Positions 1 to 6,162 of a DNA stretch of 12,355 nt are shown here, in pieces. Position numbers and translations under genes: made by a program. The notes beneath the pieces are model-generated. The model ran no database searches, had not been told where the DNA came from, and was given only the letters and a program-made list of their open reading frames with translations. Numbering within the stretch: the stretch's first letter is position 1; every line of letters begins with the position of its first letter. The stretch is from Flavobacteriales bacterium UBA7666 (lineage in GTDB: Bacteria; Bacteroidota; Bacteroidia; Flavobacteriales_D; Crocinitomicaceae), in the NCBI GenBank assembly GCA_002483265.1, contig DLHO01000002.1, positions 36,504 to 48,858 of the forward strand, in the 5' to 3' direction.

Positions 1-20
1 TGTTGTTGTTGTTGTTGTTG
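1..20. repeat. In-frame trinucleotide repeat encoding poly-Asn
   Basis: The window opens with an uninterrupted TTG-type trinucleotide run on the plus strand, which reads as AAC (Asn) codons in the minus-strand membrane-protein gene. Its true length is unknown because it reaches the edge. Copy-number change would alter linker length without breaking the frame. Confidence 0.8.
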
Positions 21-460
21 GGTGCTTTGGTGTATGCACTCTTTATTTTACTGTTTTGATGGGATCTAGTGGGTATTGGAATAGTACCGATTTTACTAGT
101 CACTCCTTTTTCATCAGTAGCAAACGTTTTTTTAACGTCATCTGTTTCCATAGACCGCTTTCCGCTTATGTTATCTTTTGTAGTTGTTTTAGTATTCAAT
201 TTTGTTCTGGCTGAACTAGTGTTTTCAGTAAATTGCCGCTTATTGTCAGCATCTGAAGGTAGTCCTTGTGTGAAGAAATAAATCCCTACGAATAATACCA
301 TCGCAAAACCTGCGGATGAGAAAATCCACCAAATCAACAGACGGCGTTTGCGTTTTTGTTTTTCAGCATCGTACAATGCAAACGCATCCTGCATGTAGCT
401 TTCGTTGAATTCCAATCCTTCCGGAATCGGATAATCTTCTGTATTGTTAAAATCTTTCAT
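1..460 (-). CDS. Partial single-pass membrane protein after the sigma factor (possible anti-sigma factor)
   Basis: The frame starts with ATG at 460 and stays open to the window edge, so only the first 153 residues are visible and the C-terminus is missing. The visible part has an acidic then basic cytosolic segment (residues 1-40, ending KQKRKRR), one hydrophobic helix at about 41-63 (starting LLIWWIFSSAG), then a polar Ser/Thr/Lys-rich stretch that ends in a run of Asn at the edge. It begins 8 bases after the sigma-factor stop; AAGGTGA, overlapping that stop codon, could be its ribosome site. Membrane proteins directly downstream of ECF sigma genes are often anti-sigma factors, and in Bacteroidota some carry a periplasmic or barrel domain. 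That role is inferred from position and topology only. I do not recognise the family. Confidence 0.7.
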   Translation of the reverse strand, partial: MKDFNNTEDYPIPEGLEFNESYMQDAFALYDAEKQKRKRRLLIWWIFSSAGFAMVLFVGIYFFTQGLPSDADNKRQFTENTSSARTKLNTKTTTKDNISGKRSMETDDVKKTFATDEKGVTSKIGTIPIPTRSHQNSKIKSAYTKAPNNNNNN

Positions 461-468
461 CGTTCACC

Positions 469-1005
469 TTAATTGAGGTCTAACATTTTTCGCAATTTCT
501 TCTTCGCATCCGAATAGTGCCACATACTGGTATTTTCATTGATATCTAGTAAACTGGCAATTTCATGATGTTTATAGCCGTCAATAGCATATAAATTGAA
601 TACACTTTTAGTCATAGGAGGCAATAAATTGGCTTTCTCCCTGATCAATTCAATCTTTTCCTGTAATACTTCATCCACTTCAGTATCCCAGGAGGTTTGA
701 GAGTATTGAGAAATATCTTCCATGGGTTGAACGCGTTCCTGCTCGCGTTTTTCCTTCTTCAGTTCATTCAAAATAGTATTGATGAGTACACGCTTTGCCC
801 AATAATCAAAGGGATTATCCTGATTGTATTGTTTTAAGTTGAGCAAGATGTTCACAAAACCCAGGTTGAAATAATGAACTGCTTGTTCCTTTCCATTCGC
901 ATAGCGGTATGCTGTACCAATAAATTTGGCATAGCATTGCTTATAGAAGAGTTCCTGCGCCCTTCTATCTTCTTTAATACAACGTTTGATCAATTCGCTT
1001 TCCAA
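469..1005 (-). CDS. RNA polymerase sigma factor, ECF / sigma-70 family
   Basis: The 178-residue length is typical of an ECF sigma factor. Region 2 occupies about residues 6-85 (RRAQELFYKQCY start, then FDYWAKRVLINTILNELKKEKR). Region 4 occupies about 125-175, with a helix-turn-helix in YKHHEIASLLDINENT followed by SDAKKKLRKML. It would direct RNA polymerase core to a dedicated promoter set. The start is TTG: no ATG or GTG lies in frame between it and the stop of the preceding barrel gene, and starting here gives the normal N-terminus. The gap to the upstream barrel gene is 21 bases in the same reading frame, and the downstream membrane protein follows after 8 bases, so the three are probably one transcript. 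The shared upstream element of the neighbouring genes suggests their control by this factor (inference). Confidence 0.9.
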   Translation of the reverse strand: MESELIKRCIKEDRRAQELFYKQCYAKFIGTAYRYANGKEQAVHYFNLGFVNILLNLKQYNQDNPFDYWAKRVLINTILNELKKEKREQERVQPMEDISQYSQTSWDTEVDEVLQEKIELIREKANLLPPMTKSVFNLYAIDGYKHHEIASLLDINENTSMWHYSDAKKKLRKMLDLN

Positions 1006-1026
1006 GGGATACGTTTTTAAGTTGTA

Positions 1027-1725
1027 TTAAAATTTAGCTGTTAGACCGATCGATAAAAACGGACCTCCAAGCCCAACTTCAGTGAACAAACTCATGCTTT
1101 CACTAAAGTTATAGCGCAACCCATAGCACAGTCTGCTGGAAATTGGAAAACCACGTGAAAGATCAAAACCTGAGTCATTTGGCGATCCTTCCTGGTTTTC
1201 TTCTTTAAACTTGTTGAATTTTAGATTAATTCCTAATGATGTGTAGAAATACGTGTTCACTCTTGGTCGATCCACAAAAAAATGACGGGTATAAACCACT
1301 TGAAAACGCAAACGGTGCATACTGTAAAATATACCATTGCTGGAAACATCGTACGTTGATGAGTTGCCATTCCAAATAGAATCTGTTCGCGTACCGGAAG
1401 CTCGATAGCCATTGTATATTGCCATGAAGCCAATGCTGTTTTTTTGATTCCATTTGTAATCAAAACGGAGGTAAATCGGTTTGATTTTCACATCCGTAAC
1501 TACAATATCTGTTTGAGAAGACATCGTATTACTGACAGTATCACTGGGGTAATAGTACGTTACTTCCTGATTAGGGGAGTCGAAATAACTGATCAATCCA
1601 TATCCTGCAGAAAGATTAAACTTTTTAAATGTGCTGTCAACTACCTGTGCACAACCAATTACCGGTATAAGCACCAAGGTTAAAAGTGTAAATTTCCAAA
1701 AAGAATACTGTTGTGTTGTTTTCAT
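1027..1725 (-). CDS. Outer-membrane beta-barrel protein, first gene of the sigma-factor operon
   Basis: The product has 232 residues. It begins with a basic N-terminus and hydrophobic signal (about 11-24) ending VIGCAQ. Cleavage before Gln27 is usual for Bacteroidota, but VIGC25 also resembles a lipobox, so lipidation cannot be excluded. The rest alternates short amphipathic strands with polar loops and ends GLGGPFLSIGLTAKF; the terminal Phe is a typical outer-membrane barrel signature. The ending closely resembles that of the next barrel gene (GIGGPLLTIGFHYRF), so the two look like diverged tandem paralogs. It carries promoter-like element A and is followed by the sigma-factor gene after 21 bases. 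It could be a small porin-like or envelope-sensing protein; the exact function is unknown. Confidence 0.8.
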   Translation of the reverse strand: MKTTQQYSFWKFTLLTLVLIPVIGCAQVVDSTFKKFNLSAGYGLISYFDSPNQEVTYYYPSDTVSNTMSSQTDIVVTDVKIKPIYLRFDYKWNQKNSIGFMAIYNGYRASGTRTDSIWNGNSSTYDVSSNGIFYSMHRLRFQVVYTRHFFVDRPRVNTYFYTSLGINLKFNKFKEENQEGSPNDSGFDLSRGFPISSRLCYGLRYNFSESMSLFTEVGLGGPFLSIGLTAKF

Positions 1726-1757
1726 ATGCTTTACTCAACGATGAGGTTTCAATGACT

Positions 1758-1786
1758 AAACAATTGTCAAATCAAAAACCTTTGGT
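1758..1786 (-). promoter_or_regulatory. Element A: ECF-type promoter-like element before the barrel-sigma operon
   Basis: On the minus strand ACCAAAGG (1786-1779) is followed after 15 nt by TTGTTT (1763-1758), 32 nt before the barrel start codon. The same pair with identical spacing occurs before two neighbouring genes. AAGG then 17 nt then GTY resembles the two-part layout of ECF promoters. No TAnnTTTG housekeeping box is visible here. Confidence 0.6.
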
Positions 1787-1803
1787 CAACCGTGTTTTTT
1801 TTC

Positions 1804-1843
1804 AAAAAAAACTAATTCCGCCAAATTTACAGCGGAATTAGTT
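1804..1843 (-). terminator. Intrinsic terminator after the second barrel gene
   Basis: A perfect 12-bp inverted repeat (AACTAATTCCGC at 1810-1821 with 1832-1843) encloses a 10-nt loop. On the minus strand it is followed by a run of T (A at 1804-1810 on the plus strand). It starts 16 bases after the stop codon at 1860 and separates that gene from element A. Confidence 0.9.
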
Positions 1844-1859
1844 GATAATAAAATAGGTT

Positions 1860-2489
1860 TTAGAATCTATAATGAAAACCGATAGTTAACAGCGGACCTC
1901 CAATTCCCAGTTCCGCATTTGCACCAAAATGATTGGCGAAGGAATAACGCAGTCCTGCATAAGTTCTCAATGAAACTGGTATATTCAGATTCGATGGGTA
2001 TTCATCTCTGGCGGTTGCTTCACCATTAATAAGCAATTTTCTTGTTTGATTATTGATTCCAACACCTCCTCCCAGATACACATCTAAATTTGGATTCGAA
2101 ATAGGGAAGTGGTATGCCAGACGTATTTGAGTTTTAAAGCGATTGATGATGTATTCGGCACCGCTTTGAATCCCGGTGTTAAACTCAGTCATTGTTCCGC
2201 TGGATTTACGTTGCAGGAAGTAAAAATCAATTCCTAAACTGAATCCCGGATTCAATAAATGGTCGTAACGAAGACCGAAAGTTCCTAAGGAATTAAACTG
2301 GTTGAATTCAAATTGATCCTGATCACTGTTTGTGTTTGTTAAAGCCTGAAAATTGAACGTGGTTTGAGGTCCGTAAGAAACTTCCAGATAATTGCTCATT
2401 TTTGAAGGGGTTTCTTGAGCTGAAGTTACTGTAGTTGACAGTAAAATAGCTCCTGTAAAAATGCGTGTCTTTGTGATTATTCGTTTCAT
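1860..2489 (-). CDS. Outer-membrane beta-barrel protein, paralog of the neighbouring barrel
   Basis: The product has 209 residues with a clear signal peptide (MKRIITKTRIFTGAILLSTT), cleavage expected in TSA/QE after residue 24. The mature part has alternating strands such as NYLEVSYGPQTTFNF and GLRYDHLLNPGFSLGIDFY, and ends GIGGPLLTIGFHYRF with terminal Phe, as outer-membrane barrels of the PF13568-like type do. It is flanked by element B upstream and a strong terminator downstream, so it is probably transcribed alone. Its last 30 residues align with the barrel gene beside the sigma factor (LRYSF versus LRYNF, ELGIGGPLLTIG versus EVGLGGPFLSIG). The ligand or role is unknown; shared control with the sigma operon is inferred from the common element. 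Confidence 0.8.
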   Translation of the reverse strand: MKRIITKTRIFTGAILLSTTVTSAQETPSKMSNYLEVSYGPQTTFNFQALTNTNSDQDQFEFNQFNSLGTFGLRYDHLLNPGFSLGIDFYFLQRKSSGTMTEFNTGIQSGAEYIINRFKTQIRLAYHFPISNPNLDVYLGGGVGINNQTRKLLINGEATARDEYPSNLNIPVSLRTYAGLRYSFANHFGANAELGIGGPLLTIGFHYRF

Positions 2490-2519
2490 GATATTTAATT
2501 TTAGTTGTTCTTATTTACC

Positions 2520-2548
2520 AGACAATTTTCAAGTCAAAATCCTTTGGT
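2520..2548 (-). promoter_or_regulatory. Element B: ECF-type promoter-like element before the second barrel gene
   Basis: On the minus strand ACCAAAGG (2548-2541) is followed after exactly 15 nt by TTGTCT (2525-2520), 30 nt before the start codon at 2489. The match with element A extends outside the boxes (GACCAAAGG, TTTTGA, AATTGT). Confidence 0.6.
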
Positions 2549-2602
2549 CGAATTCGGGAAAAATGAAAGAAAAATTGTTTTTTTTCATTAAAAGTGAGGA
2601 AC

Positions 2603-2632
2603 AAAAAAAAGACCCTCATTTTGAGAGTCTTT
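2603..2632 (-). terminator. Intrinsic terminator after the T9SS cargo gene
   Basis: AAAGAC-C-CTC (2608-2617) pairs with GAG-A-GTCTTT (2623-2632) with one mismatch and a 5-nt loop. On the minus strand the stem runs into a T tract (A at 2603-2610 on the plus strand). It lies 30 bases past the stop codon at 2663 and before element B. Confidence 0.8.
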
Positions 2633-2662
2633 CTGTTGCGAGCGGGGTGCTTTTTGGGGTGC

Positions 2663-3547
2663 TTATTGTCGGATGAATTTCAATCGTTCGGATGAGCCAT
2701 TTGAAAAGTAAAGTTCACAGAAATAGGTGCCTGCTGCCAAATTGCTTGTTTCTACCTGATAGATTTCTACGGTGCCGATCTTTTCGAAAAGTTGTTTCCC
2801 CTGAAGGTCTTTCACTAAAATACGTTGGATCGGTTGATCACTTTGTATGGTGAGAAGTGTGTTTACAGGGTTGGGATACATGCGGATTTGAGCGCTTCGC
2901 TCTTCAATTCCTGTTGTTGTATTGTTAGTTACAAAACTTAAATCATCTATAAATAATTGGTTCCCCGCACCGGATCCCTCGGCAGAATTAGCAATGTAAA
3001 CCTGGATGCTATCCGGATTGACGCTTTCTGCATAAGTAATTGGAATGCTGAATCGAACGTAGTTTGAACTGCTATTCCCTTCGTAATTAGCAACTCCGAT
3101 TGTTTCAGCACTTTGCGCTGCAACATCCCATTTAGTTGAAGTAAATACCAATTGAAAGGGCGTATTGTCTGTTGAAATTAATTTGTACCAACCGATCAGG
3201 GAATCCGGTCGATGAGTAAAAGCAGCACCTGTAGTTCCTGTTCCACTCATCATATCCATGTTTCCTAATTGGATAATTCCGGGCAAAGTATCCATTTCGC
3301 CGTCTCCGCCAATATCGCTCACACTTGTCACCAGTTTTAATGCATAACTACCGGAATGAGCATCTGTAGATTTGACTGCTGTGGGAGAGGCTCCAAGCAT
3401 ACTCATAGCGTTCATACCAGACCAATATTGCGGATCTTCATAAAACGAATAGTCGATCCATGTTTCAAAACCTCCATTCGGAAATGATTGCGCGTTTACT
3501 AAAGATGTTGCGCCTAATAGTGCAAATAATAAGAAATGTTTTTTCAT
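2663..3547 (-). CDS. Secreted protein with type IX secretion (Por) C-terminal sorting domain
   Basis: The product has 294 residues. A signal peptide (MKKHFLLFALLGATSLVNA, cleavage before Gln20) sends it through Sec. Residues about 22-205 resemble the Bacteroidota surface jelly-roll / carbohydrate-binding-like domains: GGFETW near the N-terminus, DAHSGSYALKL at 62-72, and FIDDLSF at 199-205. Residues 219-294 are a type A sorting domain: MYPNPVNTLLTI (223-234), VKDLQGKQLF, LAAGTYF (270-276) and a basic end. This domain is known to guide export across the outer membrane by the T9SS, followed by cleavage and surface attachment. No catalytic motif is visible. The gene stands alone between element C and its own terminator, so it may belong to the adjacent sigma factor's regulon (inference). 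Confidence 0.85.
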   Translation of the reverse strand: MKKHFLLFALLGATSLVNAQSFPNGGFETWIDYSFYEDPQYWSGMNAMSMLGASPTAVKSTDAHSGSYALKLVTSVSDIGGDGEMDTLPGIIQLGNMDMMSGTGTTGAAFTHRPDSLIGWYKLISTDNTPFQLVFTSTKWDVAAQSAETIGVANYEGNSSSNYVRFSIPITYAESVNPDSIQVYIANSAEGSGAGNQLFIDDLSFVTNNTTTGIEERSAQIRMYPNPVNTLLTIQSDQPIQRILVKDLQGKQLFEKIGTVEIYQVETSNLAAGTYFCELYFSNGSSERLKFIRQ

Positions 3548-3575
3548 CGTTCTGTTTTTTCTTGATTTACACTAC

Positions 3576-3604
3576 AGACAATTTCGGGTGAAAAAACCTT
3601 TGGT
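3576..3604 (-). promoter_or_regulatory. Element C: ECF-type promoter-like element before the T9SS cargo gene
   Basis: On the minus strand ACCAAAGG (3604-3597) is followed after exactly 15 nt by TTGTCT (3581-3576), 28 nt before the start codon at 3547. This is the third copy of the element; its spacer differs from A and B (CACCCG instead of GAYTTG), so the boxes rather than the spacer are conserved. Confidence 0.6.
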
Positions 3605-3620
3605 ACTTCGTAAAAAAAAA

Positions 3621-3881
3621 TCATTCATTCTTTTCGACTCTCCGGTTTTCGTATAACTCAGTAATTCCTTTAACCAACTGATGATCACGCTTGGTGATTT
3701 TTTGTTGATCATGTGAATACACCGCAATACTCAATTCACTGCAGTGCCTGATCGTCAAATCAGGATGATGATCCAATTGATCTGCCAATTGCGCAATTTG
3801 TACCAGAAAGAGCGCTAATTCTGTTTGATTTGCGAAGTGAACGACTGTTCTAAATTGATTCGCTAGAATGTTCCAATTCAT
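3621..3881 (-). CDS. phhB: Pterin-4a-carbinolamine dehydratase (4a-hydroxytetrahydrobiopterin dehydratase)
   Basis: The 86-residue protein dehydrates the 4a-hydroxypterin released by phenylalanine hydroxylase, so that the cofactor can be reduced and reused. The family signature is visible: HHPD at 38-41, then a second His at 57 (YSHDQQKIT), then KGIT at 71-74 where the family has a GIT-x-x-D-like segment. The usual motif is HHP...THxxGGIT, so the second half is somewhat diverged. The start Met gives the usual short N-terminal helix before HHP. The gene overlaps the end of the hydroxylase gene by 32 bases, which implies co-transcription and probably translational coupling. The hydroxylase partner next door makes the assignment firm. 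No clear terminator follows; a T run lies just past the stop. Confidence 0.88.
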   Translation of the reverse strand: MNWNILANQFRTVVHFANQTELALFLVQIAQLADQLDHHPDLTIRHCSELSIAVYSHDQQKITKRDHQLVKGITELYENRRVEKNE

Positions 3882-4593
3882 GTTTAAAATTAGTTGAAAG
3901 ATTTGTTACTGCTGTTTCTAATTGTTCCAGGTGATCGATTACAAAATAAGTTTGCTGCAATTCACTGGTGCAAAAGTCCGTTTGTATAATGGAATCCAGT
4001 TCAAACGGAATATGCGTGACCTCTTTTCCGGAAAGACTTGAAATGGATTCGTGAAAAGAAGAAATAATTCCCGCTCCGAAAATCCGTGGTTTTCCATTTT
4101 CGAAAACAAGTCCAAATTCGATAGTAAACCAATATAAACGTTGCAGTTCCGTAACAAGTTGATGATTCCCTTTATGCTGTTTTCCTAATTTTCCAAATTC
4201 ATGAACGAAGTTGGAGTAAGTAGGATTTGAAAGTAGGGGAACATGTCCGAAAATATCGTGAAACATATCCGGCTCTTCTAAATAATCCAACTTGTCTTTT
4301 GAACGCAGCCAGGTAGAGGAAGGAAATTTCTTTTCCGCCAACAGATCGAAAAAATCCGCCACATCAATCAATCCCGGAACACAATAGATTTCCCAGCCGG
4401 TGCTCTTTTTGAACCAACCATTAATTTGTTCAAAATCCGGTAATTCATCTGGATTCAATACTTCCCGCATGCGATCCAATGATTCCAGGTAATCAGAACA
4501 AGCCAATTGCTTCAAATTCTTTACTTGCCGCTTAAATAACAGCGACCAAACTGCAAGATCTTCCTTGGTGTACTTTTTAAATTCCTGTTTCAT
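3850..4593 (-). CDS. phhA: Phenylalanine 4-hydroxylase (monomeric, pterin-dependent)
   Basis: The enzyme uses O2 and a tetrahydropterin to convert Phe to Tyr. At 247 residues it is the catalytic domain only, like other bacterial forms, without the regulatory ACT domain of animal enzymes. The iron ligands are visible: His112 and His117 in EPDMFHDIFGHVPLL and Glu159 in YWFTIEFGLV. Other family landmarks are CVPGLID (71-77), LDYLEEPD (102-109) and the GAGIISSFHES segment (173-183). It is first in an operon with the carbinolamine dehydratase, overlapping by 32 bases. Its leader carries a Tyr-rich leader peptide and a terminator/antiterminator pair, which suggests expression rises when Tyr-tRNA is scarce and the enzyme serves Tyr supply rather than Phe breakdown (inference). 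Confidence 0.95.
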   Translation of the reverse strand: MKQEFKKYTKEDLAVWSLLFKRQVKNLKQLACSDYLESLDRMREVLNPDELPDFEQINGWFKKSTGWEIYCVPGLIDVADFFDLLAEKKFPSSTWLRSKDKLDYLEEPDMFHDIFGHVPLLSNPTYSNFVHEFGKLGKQHKGNHQLVTELQRLYWFTIEFGLVFENGKPRIFGAGIISSFHESISSLSGKEVTHIPFELDSIIQTDFCTSELQQTYFVIDHLEQLETAVTNLSTNFKHELEHSSESI

Positions 4594-4610
4594 TTCAAAA
4601 AAAATTAAAT

Positions 4611-4642
4611 AAAAAAGCCCGATTCATAAGAACCGGGCTTTT
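4611..4642 (-). terminator. Attenuator terminator in the phenylalanine hydroxylase leader
   Basis: On the minus strand AAAAGCCCGGTTC (4642-4630) pairs with GAATCGGGCTTTT (4625-4613): 13 continuous pairs including one G-U, with loop TTAT, followed by T's to 4611. It lies about 20 bases upstream of the hydroxylase ATG with no gene before it except the leader peptide, so it can only control the downstream operon. The alternative antiterminator pairs 4679-4672 (AGGAACCG) with 4635-4628 (CGGTTCTT), using the left arm of this stem. Confidence 0.85.
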
Positions 4643-4666
4643 CAGCTATAAAGTTTACACAACGAC

Positions 4667-4729
4667 TTATTCGGTTCCTGAATTTAGAAACTGATAATAA
4701 TAAGTGCAGCTATGCATATGTTTATTCAT
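4667..4729 (-). CDS. Tyrosine-rich leader peptide of the phenylalanine hydroxylase attenuator
   Basis: A 20-codon frame reads MNKHMHSCTYYYQFLNSGTE, with three consecutive TAT Tyr codons (4702-4694) and a Phe codon two codons later (4690-4688). The final codons and stop lie on the segment (4679-4672) that would form the antiterminator. A ribosome finishing the peptide would cover that segment and let the terminator form; a ribosome stalled on the Tyr codons would leave it free. A start at Met5 is also possible, because the promoter's -7 box ends only 5 nt before the first ATG, which may make the message leaderless. This is recognised from codon content and geometry; expression is not shown by sequence alone. 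Confidence 0.72.
   Translation of the reverse strand: MNKHMHSCTYYYQFLNSGTE
4674..4691 (-). promoter_or_regulatory. Attenuator 1:2 hairpin, alternative to the antiterminator
   Basis: GTTTCT (4691-4686) can pair with AGGAAC (4679-4674), six pairs with one G-U and a 6-nt loop. It starts directly after the Tyr codons, so a ribosome stalled there would mask its first arm and free the second arm for the antiterminator. Confidence 0.5.
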
Positions 4730-4733
4730 AAGG

Positions 4734-4764
4734 CAAATGTAAAGAATTGTTTTATAAATAACAA
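4734..4764 (-). promoter_or_regulatory. Promoter of the phenylalanine hydroxylase operon leader
   Basis: On the minus strand TTG (4764-4762) and TACATTTG (4741-4734) are separated by 20 nt. This matches the published Bacteroidota/Flavobacterium promoter form TTG-N17-23-TAnnTTTG. Transcription would begin at or just before the leader-peptide ATG at 4729. Confidence 0.75.
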
Positions 4765-4867
4765 TAGTCAAGATTAATTGTGAAAATTAAAGTGTTTTTC
4801 TTTCCGTTTCGAATGGAATATTTACTGAAATTAATTCATTAAAAAGATATGGATAATTCCACATTTC

Positions 4868-4901
4868 TTTGACGTGCGAAAGAATTTAATGTTTACCTTT
4901 A
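4868..4901 (+). promoter_or_regulatory. Promoter of sucC
   Basis: TTTG (4868-4871) and TACCTTTA (4894-4901) are separated by 22 nt, close to the Bacteroidota TTG / TAnnTTTG consensus with one mismatch in the last base. It lies 27 bases before the sucC ATG and is divergent from the hydroxylase promoter. Together with that leader it accounts for the gene-free stretch 4594-4928. Confidence 0.65.
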
Positions 4902-4928
4902 GCGCACCAAAAAATTTAAAAAGTTGTC

Positions 4929-6140
4929 ATGAACTTACACGAATATCAAGGAAAAACAATTTTACAAAAATACGGCGTGGCAATCCAACGCGGAGTTGTT
5001 GTAGAAAAAGTAGAAGATGCAGTTGCTGCAGCTAAAAAATTGACAGAAGAAACCGGAACAGGTTGGTATGTGGTTAAAGCACAAATCCATGCTGGAGGAC
5101 GCGGAAAAGGTGTCGTTGAAGAAACTGGTTCTCATGGTGTAGTTCTTGCAAAAGGAATTGATCAGGTTGAAGAAAAAGTAAAAGGAATCCTTGGTGGTCA
5201 CCTTGAAACAGCTCAAACAAATGGTGTAGGGAAATTAGTTAGCAAAGTATTGCTTGCTGAGGACGTTTACTACCCGGGTGAGGCTGAAGTAGAAGAGTTT
5301 TACATGTCTGTTTTGTTGGATCGCGAAAGAGGTCGTAACACAATCATGTATTCTACAGAAGGAGGAATGGATATTGAAACAGTTGCTCACGATACACCGC
5401 ATTTGATTTTCAAGGAAGAAATTGACCCACGTGTAGGAATTCAAGGATTCCAAGCTCGTAAAATCGCTTTCAACCTTGGTTTGTCAGGTGAAGCTTTCAA
5501 GCAAATGACGAAATTCGTTGTTAACTTGTATAGCGCTTACGAAGGATGTGACGCTGCAATGTTTGAGATCAACCCGGTATTGAAAACTTCAGATAATAAA
5601 ATCATTGCAGTTGATGCGAAAGTAACCTTGGATGGAAACGGTTTATTCCGTCACCCGGATTACGTAGCGATGCGTGATACATTGGAAGAAGATCCATTGG
5701 ATGTTGAAGCTGATGCAGCAGGATTGAACTTCGTGAAATTAGACGGAAACGTTGCTTGTATGGTAAACGGTGCTGGTCTTGCAATGGCAACGATGGATAT
5801 TATCAAATATTCAGGTGGTAGCCCTGCAAACTTCTTGGATGTTGGTGGAACAGCAAATGCTGAGCGTGTTGAAAAAGCATTCCACATCATCTTGAAAGAT
5901 CCGAATGTAAAAGCAATTTTGATCAATATCTTTGGTGGTATCGTTCGTTGTGACCGTGTAGCACAAGGTGTTGTTGATGCTTACAAAAGTATTGGAAACA
6001 TTCCAGTTCCGATCATTGTACGTTTGCAAGGAACAAACGCTGTTGAAGCAAAGAAAATCATTGATGATTCAGGATTGAATGTACATTCAGCAGTATTGTT
6101 GCAAGAAGCAGCAGATAAAGTAAAAGAAGTATTGGCGTAA
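4929..6140 (+). CDS. sucC: Succinate-CoA ligase (ADP-forming) beta subunit
   Basis: This is the beta subunit of the TCA-cycle enzyme that converts succinyl-CoA, phosphate and ADP to succinate, CoA and ATP; it works with the alpha subunit SucD. The 403 residues are slightly longer than the about 388 of the E. coli protein. The N-terminal ATP-grasp domain (about 1-235) begins MNLHEYQGKTILQKYGV and shows Lys50 and HAGGRGKG (54-61), then MFEINPV (211-217) and VDAKV (228-232) with the metal-binding Asn215 and Asp229. The C-terminal CoA-ligase domain shows GGSPANFLDVGGTA (296-309) and INIFGGIVRCD (332-342). It has its own promoter and terminator. sucD is not adjacent and must lie elsewhere. Confidence 0.97.
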   Translation: MNLHEYQGKTILQKYGVAIQRGVVVEKVEDAVAAAKKLTEETGTGWYVVKAQIHAGGRGKGVVEETGSHGVVLAKGIDQVEEKVKGILGGHLETAQTNGVGKLVSKVLLAEDVYYPGEAEVEEFYMSVLLDRERGRNTIMYSTEGGMDIETVAHDTPHLIFKEEIDPRVGIQGFQARKIAFNLGLSGEAFKQMTKFVVNLYSAYEGCDAAMFEINPVLKTSDNKIIAVDAKVTLDGNGLFRHPDYVAMRDTLEEDPLDVEADAAGLNFVKLDGNVACMVNGAGLAMATMDIIKYSGGSPANFLDVGGTANAERVEKAFHIILKDPNVKAILINIFGGIVRCDRVAQGVVDAYKSIGNIPVPIIVRLQGTNAVEAKKIIDDSGLNVHSAVLLQEAADKVKEVLA

Positions 6141-6162
6141 GTCAAAACGAATCATAATTTTT

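Noticed and set aside
69..281. Plus-strand frame of 70 codons
   Set aside because: It lies opposite the partial membrane-protein gene, whose start, spacing to the sigma factor, helix and charge pattern are all convincing; no promoter or homology is seen for the plus frame.
1444..1683. Plus-strand frame of 79 codons inside the first barrel gene
   Set aside because: Antisense to a gene with a signal peptide and barrel ending; composition is not protein-like.
1027..1725. Lipoprotein call from VIGC in the signal of the first barrel
   Set aside because: The protein ends as an outer-membrane barrel and CAQ endings are common for signal peptidase I in Bacteroidota; kept only as a possibility.
2461..2676. 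Plus-strand frame of 71 codons
   Set aside because: It crosses a promoter-like element and a terminator hairpin, overlaps the ends of two real genes and encodes low-complexity residues.
4594..4928. tRNA or riboswitch in the hydroxylase/sucC intergenic region
   Set aside because: No cloverleaf or known aptamer pattern was seen; the terminator is better explained by a leader-peptide attenuator.
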